Source: a virus. From it: a stretch of DNA of 28,464 nucleotides. The stretch's first letter is position 1. Each line of letters begins with the position of its first letter. The position numbers and the translations under genes were made by a program. Under the pieces are notes generated by a model. That model had not been told where the DNA came from, ran no database searches, and was given only the letters and a program-made list of their open reading frames with translations. Positions 11,520 to 19,934 of the stretch are shown one piece after another. The stretch is taken from positions 1-28,464 of the IMG/VR virus record IMGVR_UViG_3300000128_000013; one strand, given 5' to 3'.

Positions 11520-13925
11520 ATGAACGTAGGCGCAAATCCAAACAGTGTATTCCCTAGCCAAGTAGTTAGTGATGAGGAAAAATCAAGCTATGAATATGGC
11601 GTTCAGGTTGGTAGAGCAATCGAAGCAGAATGGTTTCAACAAGGGGGAGTTGGCAATAGATTTGCTACAAACACCAATCATTTCCATTCGCTTAGATTAT
11701 ACGCGAGGGGTGAACAGCCGGTACAAAAATATAAAGACGAATTAGCAATAAACGGTGATTTATCTTATTTAAATCTTGATTGGAAACCAGTACCAGTAAT
11801 TTCAAAGTTCGTGGATATAGTATCTAACGGGATAACAGAAAAGGAATACGAAATAAAAGCTTACGCGCAAGATCCTGGCTCTACAAAGAAAAGAACTGAC
11901 TATGCTGAAAAGATGTTGCAAGACATCATAATGAAGGAACAGTTGCTTAAGCTAAAGGAACAAACTGGGATTGACGCATTTAATACAGATAACCCTGACA
12001 AGCTTCCTGATACACCGGAAGAGTTAGCTACTCATATGCAGCTTGATTATAAGCAATCAATAGAGATAGCTGAAGAAGAGGTTATAAACCAAGTGCTTGC
12101 TAAAAACAAGTTTAATGAGATTAGAAAAAGATTTAACTACGATTTAACCGTATTAGGAATAGGTGCAGTAAAAACAACTTGGAACAAGGCTAATGGTGTT
12201 GTTACTGAGTATTGCGACCCATCAAATATGGTTTACTCTTACACTGATGATCCAAACTTTGAAGACATATACTATGTTGGCGAAGTAAAATCAGTGTCAA
12301 TACCAGAACTTAAAAAGCAATTTCCAAACATACCAGAGGAAGAACTTAAGCGTATTGAAGAAATGCCAGGCAATAGAAACTATGTTTCAGGATGGCAAGG
12401 GTACGACGAAAATACAGTGCAAATATTATACTTTGAATACAAGACATACAACAATCAAGTATTTAAAATAAAGCAGGGCGCTAACGGATTAGAAAAAGCA
12501 ATACAAAAGACGGATAGCTTTAACCCACCAGAAAATGATACATTTAAAAGAGTATCAAGAAGTATAGAGGTATTATATAGTGGAGCAAAAGTATTAGGTA
12601 ATAATCAGATGCTAGAATGGAAGCTTGCGGAGAATATGACAAGACCATTTGCAGACACTACTAAGGTAGAGATGAATTATGCAATATGTGCGCCAAGAAT
12701 GTACAATGGAAGAATTGAGTCTGTTGTAAGTAAGATTACGGGGTTTGCTGATATGATTCAGTTAACTCATCTTAAGCTGCAGCAAGTAATGTCTAGAATG
12801 GTTCCAGACGGAGTATTCTTAGATGTTGACGGCTTAGCAGAAGTTGATTTAGGAAACGGAACAAACTATAATCCTGCAGAAGCACTTAATATGTATTTCC
12901 AAACAGGTAGTGTTTTAGGTAGGTCTATGACACAAGATGGCGAATTAAACAGAGGAAAGGTGCCAATTCAAGAATTGCAGACATCGAGTGGTGGTGCAAA
13001 AATACAATCGCTAATACAAACCTATCAATACTATTTACAAATGATACGGGATGTTACGGGATTAAATGAAGCAAGAGATGGTTCTGCCCCGGCTAAAGAT
13101 GCACTCGTAGGGCTGCAAAAGATGGCCGCTAATCAATCTAATGTGGCAACCAGACATATATTGCAAGCAAGCTGCTATTTAGCTCTTAGAACGTGCGAAA
13201 ACGTTTCAAGAAGAATAGCTGATTCATTAGAATACGCTTTAACTGCAAATTCATTAAAGAACAGTATAACGCATTTTAATGTTGCTACGTTGGATAGTAT
13301 AAAGGAGCTTAACCTACATGACTTCGGTATATTCTTAGAATTAGAGCCAGATGAAGAAGAAAAAGCACAGCTAGAACAAAATATACAAGTTGCCTTACAA
13401 TCAGGGGGTATTAATCTAGAAGATGCTATTGACATTAGGCAAGTGAAGAATTTGCAGTTAGCAAACGAGATACTAAAAACTAGAAGAAAAGAAAAAGCGC
13501 AGGCCGCGCAACAAGCACAACAAGCTAACATACAAGCGCAAGCGCAAGCGAATGCGCAGCTAGCGGAGCAAACAGCTATGGCCGAAGTGCAGAAGCAGCA
13601 GGCATTGACAGCAGAAAAAGTTAATCTTGAGCAAGCTAAATCACAGTTTGAGATACAAAGAATGCAAACAGAAGCCCAAATAAAGAGAGAGCTTATGACT
13701 GAAGAGTTTAACTTTAACATGCAACTAGCCCAAGCGCGAATCAAGTCTGAGTCTGAAAGAGAAAAAGAAATAGAGGACAGAAAAGATAAGCGTGTAAAAA
13801 TAACAGGTACACAGCAGTCCGAAATGATTGACCAAAGAAAAAATAACCTATTACCGAAAAACTTTGAAAGTTCAGGTAATGATGTATTAGGGGGCTTTGG
13901 GCTAGAGAAGTTCGGGCCTAAATAG
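11520..13925 (+). CDS. Portal protein
   Basis: The 801-residue protein starts on the base after the terminase stop, the classical terminase-portal order. The N-terminal half contains the portal pattern: RLYARGEQPVQKYKDEL, then WKPVPVISKFVDIVSNGI at about 90-108, EYCDPSNMVYSY with a following D and YYVGEVKSV, and a long helical stem/crown region after about 540. The C-terminal part, from about 655 to 745, is an Ala/Gln/Glu-rich coiled coil with QAQAQANAQ-type repeats, as often found in long portals of short-tailed phages. The dodecameric ring forms the DNA entry vertex. The long Q/A helix may form a barrel extending into the capsid. I am confident of the call from order, length and motif; the subfamily is not fixed. 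Confidence 0.85.
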   Translation: MNVGANPNSVFPSQVVSDEEKSSYEYGVQVGRAIEAEWFQQGGVGNRFATNTNHFHSLRLYARGEQPVQKYKDELAINGDLSYLNLDWKPVPVISKFVDIVSNGITEKEYEIKAYAQDPGSTKKRTDYAEKMLQDIIMKEQLLKLKEQTGIDAFNTDNPDKLPDTPEELATHMQLDYKQSIEIAEEEVINQVLAKNKFNEIRKRFNYDLTVLGIGAVKTTWNKANGVVTEYCDPSNMVYSYTDDPNFEDIYYVGEVKSVSIPELKKQFPNIPEEELKRIEEMPGNRNYVSGWQGYDENTVQILYFEYKTYNNQVFKIKQGANGLEKAIQKTDSFNPPENDTFKRVSRSIEVLYSGAKVLGNNQMLEWKLAENMTRPFADTTKVEMNYAICAPRMYNGRIESVVSKITGFADMIQLTHLKLQQVMSRMVPDGVFLDVDGLAEVDLGNGTNYNPAEALNMYFQTGSVLGRSMTQDGELNRGKVPIQELQTSSGGAKIQSLIQTYQYYLQMIRDVTGLNEARDGSAPAKDALVGLQKMAANQSNVATRHILQASCYLALRTCENVSRRIADSLEYALTANSLKNSITHFNVATLDSIKELNLHDFGIFLELEPDEEEKAQLEQNIQVALQSGGINLEDAIDIRQVKNLQLANEILKTRRKEKAQAAQQAQQANIQAQAQANAQLAEQTAMAEVQKQQALTAEKVNLEQAKSQFEIQRMQTEAQIKRELMTEEFNFNMQLAQARIKSESEREKEIEDRKDKRVKITGTQQSEMIDQRKNNLLPKNFESSGNDVLGGFGLEKFGPK

Positions 13926-13953
13926 AATTTTTTAATTTATATTATATTATATT

Positions 13954-15147
13954 ATGCCAGAAGAAGTAAAACAAGAGGGGGACTTTAAAATAAAAAGTAA
14001 ACCTAAAATGAAAAAGTTTAATAAAGAAACCGAGACTATTAAAGTAGATTTATCTGCTAAAGGTAAAGTTGAGGAGGATGTTATTAAGGTTGATTTAAAA
14101 AAAGACAATGCCGATAAAGAGCAAGAAACAACAACAGTGGTTGCAGATAAACCAGCCGAAACTGTACAAGAAGTGGATACAGAAGTACCATCAGGGAAAA
14201 GCGCCATTCAAGATGAAGGGTTTGCTGGCATCCAAGAAATAACTGAAGAAGAAGCTAAAGAAGTAAAAGAAGTTGTAAAGGAAGCTAAAGAAGCAATCAG
14301 AGACGAAAAGATTACGGGTAAGCCGTTGCCTGAGAACGTTGAGAAGCTTGTTGCCTTTATGGAAGAAACGGGAGGAAATGTAGAAGACTATGTTAGGCTT
14401 AATGCAGATTACTCAAACGTGGACAATGATGTACTTTTAAAAGAGTACTATAAAAAAAGTAAACCTCATCTAAACGATGAAGAAATAAAATTCCTTTTAG
14501 AAGACAATTTTTCGTATGACGAAGATATTGATGAAGAAAGAGATATACGTAAAAGAAAATTAGCGTATAAAGAAGAAGTTGCAGAAGCCAAAAGCTTTTT
14601 AGAAACCTTGAAGGGTAAATACTACGATGAGATTAAGTTAAGACCAGGCGTAACCCAAGAGCAGAAAAAAGCAATGGACTTTTTCAACCGATACAATGAA
14701 GAAGCAAGCTTAAGCGAGCAGAAGCGCGATAGGTTTAAAAAAGCTACATCTAATCTTTTAAACGACAATTTCAAAGGTTTTGAATACGAAGTCGGAGGAA
14801 AGAAATTTAGGTATGGCATTAATAACCCAAGTAAAATTGCTGAGCAACAATCTAGTATTGATAATTTTGTCAAAAAGTTTGTCGACGAACAAGGCGAGAT
14901 AATTAATCACGAAGGTTATCACAAAGCAATGTATGCTGCTCAAAATATGGATCAGATTGCTAATCACTTTTATGAACAAGGCAAAGCAGACGCTGTTAAG
15001 GATGTTGTAGATAGTTCTAAGAACATATCAAACACTCCAAGACAAACAGCTGGCGATGCAGTTTTTGTAAATGGTATTAGAATTAAGTCCGTAACCGGAG
15101 CGGATTCTTCAAAACTAAGAATTAAAAAATCACAATTTAACAATTAA
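13954..15147 (+). CDS. Capsid scaffolding-like protein
   Basis: A 397-residue, strongly charged protein, Glu/Lys-rich, with a disordered N-terminus (KQEGDFKIKSKPKMKKFNKE and on to about 90) and helical middle (EEEAKEVKEVVKEAKEAI). A conserved-looking region (ENVEKLVAFMEETGGNVEDY, then YSNVDNDVLLKEYYKKSKPH, then RDIRKRKLAYKEEVAEAKSF) runs at about 125-225. The C-terminus is basic. It has no cysteine. Size, charge and position between portal and major capsid protein are those of an internal scaffold that directs prohead assembly and leaves before packaging. The start ATG 13954 follows an unusual ATATT-repeat leader. The call is by position and composition plus recalled relatives. Confidence 0.65.
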   Translation: MPEEVKQEGDFKIKSKPKMKKFNKETETIKVDLSAKGKVEEDVIKVDLKKDNADKEQETTTVVADKPAETVQEVDTEVPSGKSAIQDEGFAGIQEITEEEAKEVKEVVKEAKEAIRDEKITGKPLPENVEKLVAFMEETGGNVEDYVRLNADYSNVDNDVLLKEYYKKSKPHLNDEEIKFLLEDNFSYDEDIDEERDIRKRKLAYKEEVAEAKSFLETLKGKYYDEIKLRPGVTQEQKKAMDFFNRYNEEASLSEQKRDRFKKATSNLLNDNFKGFEYEVGGKKFRYGINNPSKIAEQQSSIDNFVKKFVDEQGEIINHEGYHKAMYAAQNMDQIANHFYEQGKADAVKDVVDSSKNISNTPRQTAGDAVFVNGIRIKSVTGADSSKLRIKKSQFNN

Positions 15148-15161
15148 AAAAACAAAACAAA

Positions 15162-16658
15162 ATGGGACAATTTTTTCCAACAGCTAACGATCCACTAGGA
15201 AAGTTTAGCTTACAACCGATGCCTACTAAAAGCGCATCAACTTCCAATTATTTAGATTTTACAGGTAACGCTGCAGGCGGAGACCCAGTAAATAACTTCG
15301 CACAACAATATTTACCAGAGCTTTACGAAGCTGAGGTAGAGCGATACGGAAATAGAACTCTATCAGGATTCTTAAGAATGGTAGGTGCTGAAATGCCAAT
15401 GACTTCTGACCAAGTTGTATGGTCTGAGCAAAACAGATTGCACATTGGATATGAAAATGGAGCAGGTGATTTATCTGTTACTGTTACAGATGCTGCTAAC
15501 GGAGCAATTACTTTAGGAGCAGATCACATTAACTCAATTAGAATAGGTGCAACTATCGTTGTTCAAAACAAAGTAGCTTCACCTGATGCTGATGCAGGGA
15601 AAGTAGTTAAAGCTTATGTTAGCGGTGTTACTGGTAATGTTGTTACAGCTTTACCTTACACAGAAGCTAGCTTAAACGTTTCTTTTGATACCTCTGATCC
15701 AGTAAATTTATTTGTATTTGGTTCAGAGTTTGTTAAAGGATCTGACAGAATGGGAGGTTCTTTAGAAGCTTCATTTACACAGTTCAATAACAAGCCAATT
15801 ATCATTAGAGACAATTACGAAGTAAATGGTTCTGATGCTGCACAAATTGGATGGGTTGAAGTTGCTGCTGAAGATGGAACATCAGGGTACCTATGGTACT
15901 TGAAGTCTGAAGGAGAAACAAGATTACGTTTCCAAGACTATTTAGAAATGGCAATGGTTGAAGGTGAGTTAAATACAAATGGAACAACTGCAGGAACTGT
16001 TGGTGCTCTTTTAGGAGATAACTCTGGTACTGAAGGTCTTTTTGCTGCTATTACTGCAAGAGGTAACGTATACCAAAACTATGCAAGCGGCGCTGGAGCC
16101 GGTGGTGCTGGAACACGAAGTGCTTTAGGAGACTTTGATTTAATTTTAGCAAATCTTGATAAGCAAGGGGCTATTGAAGAGAACATGTTATTCTTAGACA
16201 GAGCTACTTCTTTAGACTTTGATGATATGTTAGCTGCACAAAATTCTTACGGAGCAGGTGGTACATCTTACGGTGTATTTGAAAACTCTGAAGAAATGGC
16301 ATTGAACTTGGGATTTGACGGTTTCAGAAGAGGTTCTTACGACTTTTACAAGACTGATTGGAAATACTTAAACGATGCTACCACTCGTGGTTTAGTTGAT
16401 GATGTAGAAGGTGTATTAGTTCCAGCAGGAACAAGCACAGTATACGATCAAATGCTAGGTACTAACATCAGACGACCATTCTTACACGTACGTTATAGAG
16501 CTTCAGAGGCTGACGACAGAAGAATGAAGTCTTGGATTACTGGATCTGTTGGGGGTGCTGCTACTTCTAGCTTTGATTCAATGACAGTAAACTTCTTATC
16601 TGAAAGATGTTTAGTTACACAAGCTGCTAACAACTTTGTATTATTTACAAAATCATAG
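15162..16658 (+). CDS. Major capsid protein
   Basis: The 498-residue protein starts at ATG 15162 behind AAAACAAAACAAA. It carries the conserved-looking entry segment NFAQQYLPELYEAEVERYGN followed by RTLSGFLRMVGAEMPMTSDQ, then a shell-forming beta/alpha core and a Gly/Ala-rich loop (AGGAGTRSALGDF). It ends VNFLSERCLVTQAANNFVLF, a typical last strand of this family of Bacteroidetes-phage capsid proteins. An HK97-type fold is assumed. Rich in Ala, Gly, Thr and Asn, as usual for highly expressed capsid proteins. A strong intrinsic terminator follows directly, which fits separate, high-level expression. No scaffold protease is evident in the window, unless the HExxH gene serves. Confidence 0.82.
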   Translation: MGQFFPTANDPLGKFSLQPMPTKSASTSNYLDFTGNAAGGDPVNNFAQQYLPELYEAEVERYGNRTLSGFLRMVGAEMPMTSDQVVWSEQNRLHIGYENGAGDLSVTVTDAANGAITLGADHINSIRIGATIVVQNKVASPDADAGKVVKAYVSGVTGNVVTALPYTEASLNVSFDTSDPVNLFVFGSEFVKGSDRMGGSLEASFTQFNNKPIIIRDNYEVNGSDAAQIGWVEVAAEDGTSGYLWYLKSEGETRLRFQDYLEMAMVEGELNTNGTTAGTVGALLGDNSGTEGLFAAITARGNVYQNYASGAGAGGAGTRSALGDFDLILANLDKQGAIEENMLFLDRATSLDFDDMLAAQNSYGAGGTSYGVFENSEEMALNLGFDGFRRGSYDFYKTDWKYLNDATTRGLVDDVEGVLVPAGTSTVYDQMLGTNIRRPFLHVRYRASEADDRRMKSWITGSVGGAATSSFDSMTVNFLSERCLVTQAANNFVLFTKS

Positions 16659-16675
16659 TAGTTCATTATTGTAAT

Positions 16676-16722
16676 GTTACCCTCGTCAATTAGGCGGGGG
16701 TAACTATTACTTTTATTTTTTT
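16676..16722 (+). terminator. Intrinsic terminator after major capsid gene
   Basis: GTTACCCTCG (16676-16685) pairs with CGGGGGTAAC (16695-16704) over ten base pairs with one G-U wobble, loop TCAATTAGG, followed after a few bases by a T-rich tract TTTTATTTTTTT at 16711-16722. This is a standard rho-independent terminator on the + strand, placed 17 bases after the capsid stop codon. Confidence 0.85.
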
Positions 16723-16742
16723 ATTAAATTTTATTATATATT

Positions 16743-17615
16743 ATGGCAACAAAAGCCCCAAAAAGAAAAGCAGTACAAGCAAGTGCTGCCCCAAAAAAAG
16801 AAATTATTATTGAAGAGACTATAGTACAAGAAGAAGCTATAGCTCACCCCGTTAGTACTGAGCAAGAAAGCGCAGACCCTAGGTGGGAAATTAAAGACAG
16901 AAGATATTACTTAACAAGCAATAGGTCCCCGTTAAGCTTTACTTTAGCTGCTAAACATTCACAAAGACATCCTTTAATGTACTTTGATGAAGAGTTAGGT
17001 TACGAAAGAGAACTTAGGTATGCAACAAACCAAATATCTCCTTTTGTAGATGAACAAAAAGGTCCATCAACATTAGCTCATATTGTGTTTAAAGATGGCG
17101 TACTAATGGTACCTAGAAAAAAACAAAGCTTACAAAAGTTATTATCTTTATATCATCCACAAAAAGGAATGACATATGCGGAGCAAGATGAGGTTGCTGA
17201 AGCGGTAGATGATCTAGAAGATATTAACCTTGAAATAGAGGCTTTAGTATTAGCACAAGGGTTAGACGTAGATCATGCGGAAGCAATTCTTAGAACAGAA
17301 CTAGGAAGCAATGTAAACAAAATGACAAGCAAAGAGCTTAAGCGAGACTTAATGTTACTTGCTAAAAGTAATCCGGCTTTATTTATAAGCTTAGCAAATG
17401 ACGAAAACGTAGAGCTTAGAAGCTTTGGTATTAGAGCTGTTGAAGCAGGCGTACTATCTATATCGGGTGATCAAAAAACCTTTATGTGGGCATCAAATGG
17501 GAAGAAACTTATGACAGTTCCTTTTGAAGAGCATCCATACTCTGCATTAGCTCGTTGGTTTAAAACTGATGAGGGTATGCAGGTATATTCGAGCATAGAG
17601 AAAAAGTTTGGATAA
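16743..17615 (+). CDS. Conserved-type virion protein of unknown function
   Basis: A 290-residue protein with a basic, disordered N-terminus (MATKAPKRKAVQASAAPKKE to about 40), then a folded domain with DPRWEIKDRRYYLTSNRSPLSF. Next come strand and helical segments (HIVFKDGVLMVPRKKQSLQK, then a long helix about 150-215), and it closes with PYSALARWFKTDEGMQVY. The C-terminal half is acidic and helical. It is the first gene after the capsid terminator and the start of the tail/connector block, so it is presumably transcribed from its own promoter upstream or by read-through. Relatives I recall in marine phages are uncharacterised. A head-tail or decoration role is likely but unproven. Confidence 0.55.
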   Translation: MATKAPKRKAVQASAAPKKEIIIEETIVQEEAIAHPVSTEQESADPRWEIKDRRYYLTSNRSPLSFTLAAKHSQRHPLMYFDEELGYERELRYATNQISPFVDEQKGPSTLAHIVFKDGVLMVPRKKQSLQKLLSLYHPQKGMTYAEQDEVAEAVDDLEDINLEIEALVLAQGLDVDHAEAILRTELGSNVNKMTSKELKRDLMLLAKSNPALFISLANDENVELRSFGIRAVEAGVLSISGDQKTFMWASNGKKLMTVPFEEHPYSALARWFKTDEGMQVYSSIEKKFG

Positions 17616-17634
17616 CACGTAACTATATTTATAA

Positions 17635-17664
17635 GGGTAGGCTAACTTAAATGTTGGTCTACCC
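17635..17664 (+). promoter_or_regulatory. Long hairpin between virion gene and connector gene
   Basis: GGGTAGGCTAAC (17635-17646) pairs with GTTGGTCTACCC (17653-17664) over twelve base pairs including two G-U wobbles, loop TTAAAT. No U-tract follows (downstream is ATATAATAAAAC). It is thus a poor intrinsic terminator and may be an attenuator, an RNA-processing/stabilising site, or a terminator that needs a factor. It begins 20 bases after the preceding stop. Confidence 0.5.
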
Positions 17665-17687
17665 ATATAATAAAACAAAATAAAAAT

Positions 17688-18743
17688 ATGGCAATAAATG
17701 TAAATACCGTATATAGAACTGTACTGCTAATCCTTAACAAGGAAGAAAGAGGCTATGTAACTCCAGATGAGTTTAATAAGATCTCAGCGCAAGTGCAATT
17801 AGAAATATTCGGCAATTATCACAACGATTTAAATCAACAATTAAGAGTGCCACAAAGCGATACAGACTATGCTGACCGTGTGGCTTCAGTTGATGAACAT
17901 TTGTCTATATTTAAAACAGAAGGACCAGCAACATATGTTCCTACAGCTGGAACAATACCGGCTCACTTTTCTTTGCCAACTACAGATATTTATGGCAACA
18001 CAGTAGAGCTATTCACATTGGGGACTGTGTCTTATAAAGAACAAGTTGAATTACAAAGGCTTCAAAGAATGGAGTTCTATAACATTCAAAAATCTCCATT
18101 AACAAAATCTACAGAATCATTTCCAACGTACTTACTTGAGAACGACAGACTTTATGTAAAGCCTGATACGGTTACTAGCCAAATAAATGTAAACTTTTTA
18201 AGAAAGCCAAAAGACCCTAGATGGGGATATGCTATTGGAGCCGTCGGGCAATACATTTACGACCCAACCGTTTATGGATCAAGCTTAATAAACACAGGAG
18301 CTGGAACTTTAACATCTAGCATTAGTACAAATCCAGCAAATAAAAACGTAACAACATCAAGTGGAGTTACGCAAAGTTCTACATCTGGTTCAGGGGCTGG
18401 GTTAACTGTGACAATTACTACTTCAGGAGTTAATGGTTCAGCAAATGTTACAACTATAGATGTTACTAGTTCTGGAGCAGGCTACATTTCTGGAGATACG
18501 GTTACTTTTGCTGGATCTAGTTTTGGTGGGGGAGTTGGGGGTGACTTAGTAATAACTCTAACAGCCGCTAACTTTAATGCTAATAGCACATACGGTTCTA
18601 CACAAATAGAGCTTGATGTATCTGAGCAAACAGATGTAATACTTAGAACATTGTTTTACTTTGGAGTTGTTGTTAAAGACCCACAAATAATACAGGTTGC
18701 AGCAAGTCAAGTGCAAAGAGAAGAAATGAACGAAAAAAGCTAA
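17688..18743 (+). CDS. Connector (head-closure or tail-adaptor) protein with a Ser/Thr/Gly-rich insert
   Basis: The 351-residue protein has an N-terminal helical domain (INVNTVYRTVLLILNKEERG, then DEFNKISAQVQLEIFGNYHN) and strand region to about 195 (LPTTDIYGNTVELF, TYLLENDRLYVKPD, VNFLRKPKDPRWGYAIG). It ends with a helix, VILRTLFYFGVVVKDPQIIQ. The shared form of this family, as I recall it, goes directly from YIYD to the STQIELDVSEQTD strand; here a roughly 100-residue Ser/Thr/Gly-rich, beta-type insert lies at about 197-300, with the motif SSGAGYISGDTVTF at 261-274. Position right after the capsid block and before a similar-size structural gene suggests a ring between portal and tail. Assignment as connector is from position and helical/strand layout. 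Confidence 0.55.
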   Translation: MAINVNTVYRTVLLILNKEERGYVTPDEFNKISAQVQLEIFGNYHNDLNQQLRVPQSDTDYADRVASVDEHLSIFKTEGPATYVPTAGTIPAHFSLPTTDIYGNTVELFTLGTVSYKEQVELQRLQRMEFYNIQKSPLTKSTESFPTYLLENDRLYVKPDTVTSQINVNFLRKPKDPRWGYAIGAVGQYIYDPTVYGSSLINTGAGTLTSSISTNPANKNVTTSSGVTQSSTSGSGAGLTVTITTSGVNGSANVTTIDVTSSGAGYISGDTVTFAGSSFGGGVGGDLVITLTAANFNANSTYGSTQIELDVSEQTDVILRTLFYFGVVVKDPQIIQVAASQVQREEMNEKS

Positions 18744-18749
18744 TAAGAT

Positions 18750-19931
18750 ATGTCAAATCCAAATGGTGGTTTAATCACCGAAACTAATGCACAATACTAC
18801 GCTGGACAGCAGTCTTTTAAAGGAACTGGAACTCAGTCAGACTTTGTTTGCACATTTAATACTGATTTAATTGCAACTATTCCAGGAGTTTCTAATACAA
18901 ATTTTTTTGTAACACTTAGTGGAATTGTTGTAACTAATTATCAATTAGTAGGAAATGATACTATAAGATTTTCAGCCGAAACACCTCCAGATGAATTACC
19001 CCCTAATGGGTCTTCTATAGTTGTATTTCTTATTGAGACTGCAAAAGAAAGCAACTATGGAGGATATCAGTACACCTCGTTAAATGATGTTATCAATAAC
19101 TTTATGGTTGCTTACGTTGGGGCAGGCAAGCTTATACTAAGTGCTAAAAGAACTGACATAATATTTCACGCAAAACGTGGGATGCAAGAGTTTAGTTACG
19201 ATACATTGAGAACTATTAAGTCTCAAGAGTTAACTATATCTCCAAGTTTAACCGCGGTTATACCGCAAGACTACGTAAACTACGTTAGATTATCTTGGAT
19301 TGATGATTCTGGTGTAAAGAGAATTATATATCCAAATACAAACCTTACAATAAATCCAGCACAAGCTCCAGAACAAGACTCAACAGGGCAAATAGTTCAA
19401 GACAACCTTGAAGAAAACGTAGACACAGATCCACCACAAACAGTGGAAAGATGGAGATCTGCTGAAGATAAAAAAATAACAGGATTGTTTAATGCGGACT
19501 CTGTTAATGCAGGGTTTGACATTGATGGAATTAATATGGGTAACATATATTGGGGAGGAGCCTACGGTCAAAGATACGGTTTGGACCCATCGTTAACTCA
19601 AAGCAACGGATGGTTTGGTATTGATGAAGTAAGAGGAGTATTTACATTCTCAAGTAATTTAAAGGATCGTTTAATCGTTATAGAGTACATCTCAGACGGT
19701 TTAGCGTACGATTTGGATACTAGGGTCCCTAAAATGATAGAGGACGCTATGTACGCCCATATAAGCCATGCGATCATCTCTACCCGTATTAATCAGCCAG
19801 AGTACATTGTTCAGCGATTACGAAGAGAAAGAAGCGCTAAACTAAGGAATGCAAAGATAAGATTATCTAATATTAAAATAGAAGAGCTTACTCAGATAAT
19901 GAGAGGAAAATCTAAATGGATAAAATCATAA
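18750..19931 (+). CDS. Connector/tail structural protein
   Basis: The 393-residue protein has an N-terminal beta region (to about 95) and a mixed core with SLNDVINNFMVAYVGAGKLI, then LSAKRTDIIFHAKRGMQEFS, then YDTLRTIKSQELTISPSLTA, a beta-rich linker, and a basic helical C-terminus (VQRLRRERSAKLRNAKIRLS and on). The block around AKRTDIIFHAKRGMQEFSYD is one I recall as highly conserved in uncultured marine Bacteroidetes phages. It starts six bases after the previous stop. Probably a head-tail joining or tail-ring protein; the exact counterpart in model phages is not clear to me. Confidence 0.55.
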   Translation: MSNPNGGLITETNAQYYAGQQSFKGTGTQSDFVCTFNTDLIATIPGVSNTNFFVTLSGIVVTNYQLVGNDTIRFSAETPPDELPPNGSSIVVFLIETAKESNYGGYQYTSLNDVINNFMVAYVGAGKLILSAKRTDIIFHAKRGMQEFSYDTLRTIKSQELTISPSLTAVIPQDYVNYVRLSWIDDSGVKRIIYPNTNLTINPAQAPEQDSTGQIVQDNLEENVDTDPPQTVERWRSAEDKKITGLFNADSVNAGFDIDGINMGNIYWGGAYGQRYGLDPSLTQSNGWFGIDEVRGVFTFSSNLKDRLIVIEYISDGLAYDLDTRVPKMIEDAMYAHISHAIISTRINQPEYIVQRLRRERSAKLRNAKIRLSNIKIEELTQIMRGKSKWIKS

Positions 19932-19934
19932 AAT

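Noticed and set aside
13175-13744. Minus-strand frame of 189 codons, very rich in Cys/Ala/Ser, opposite the portal C-terminus
   Set aside because: The composition (runs of Cys and Ala) is the antisense of the Ala/Gln-rich coiled coil and would not be expected of a real protein.
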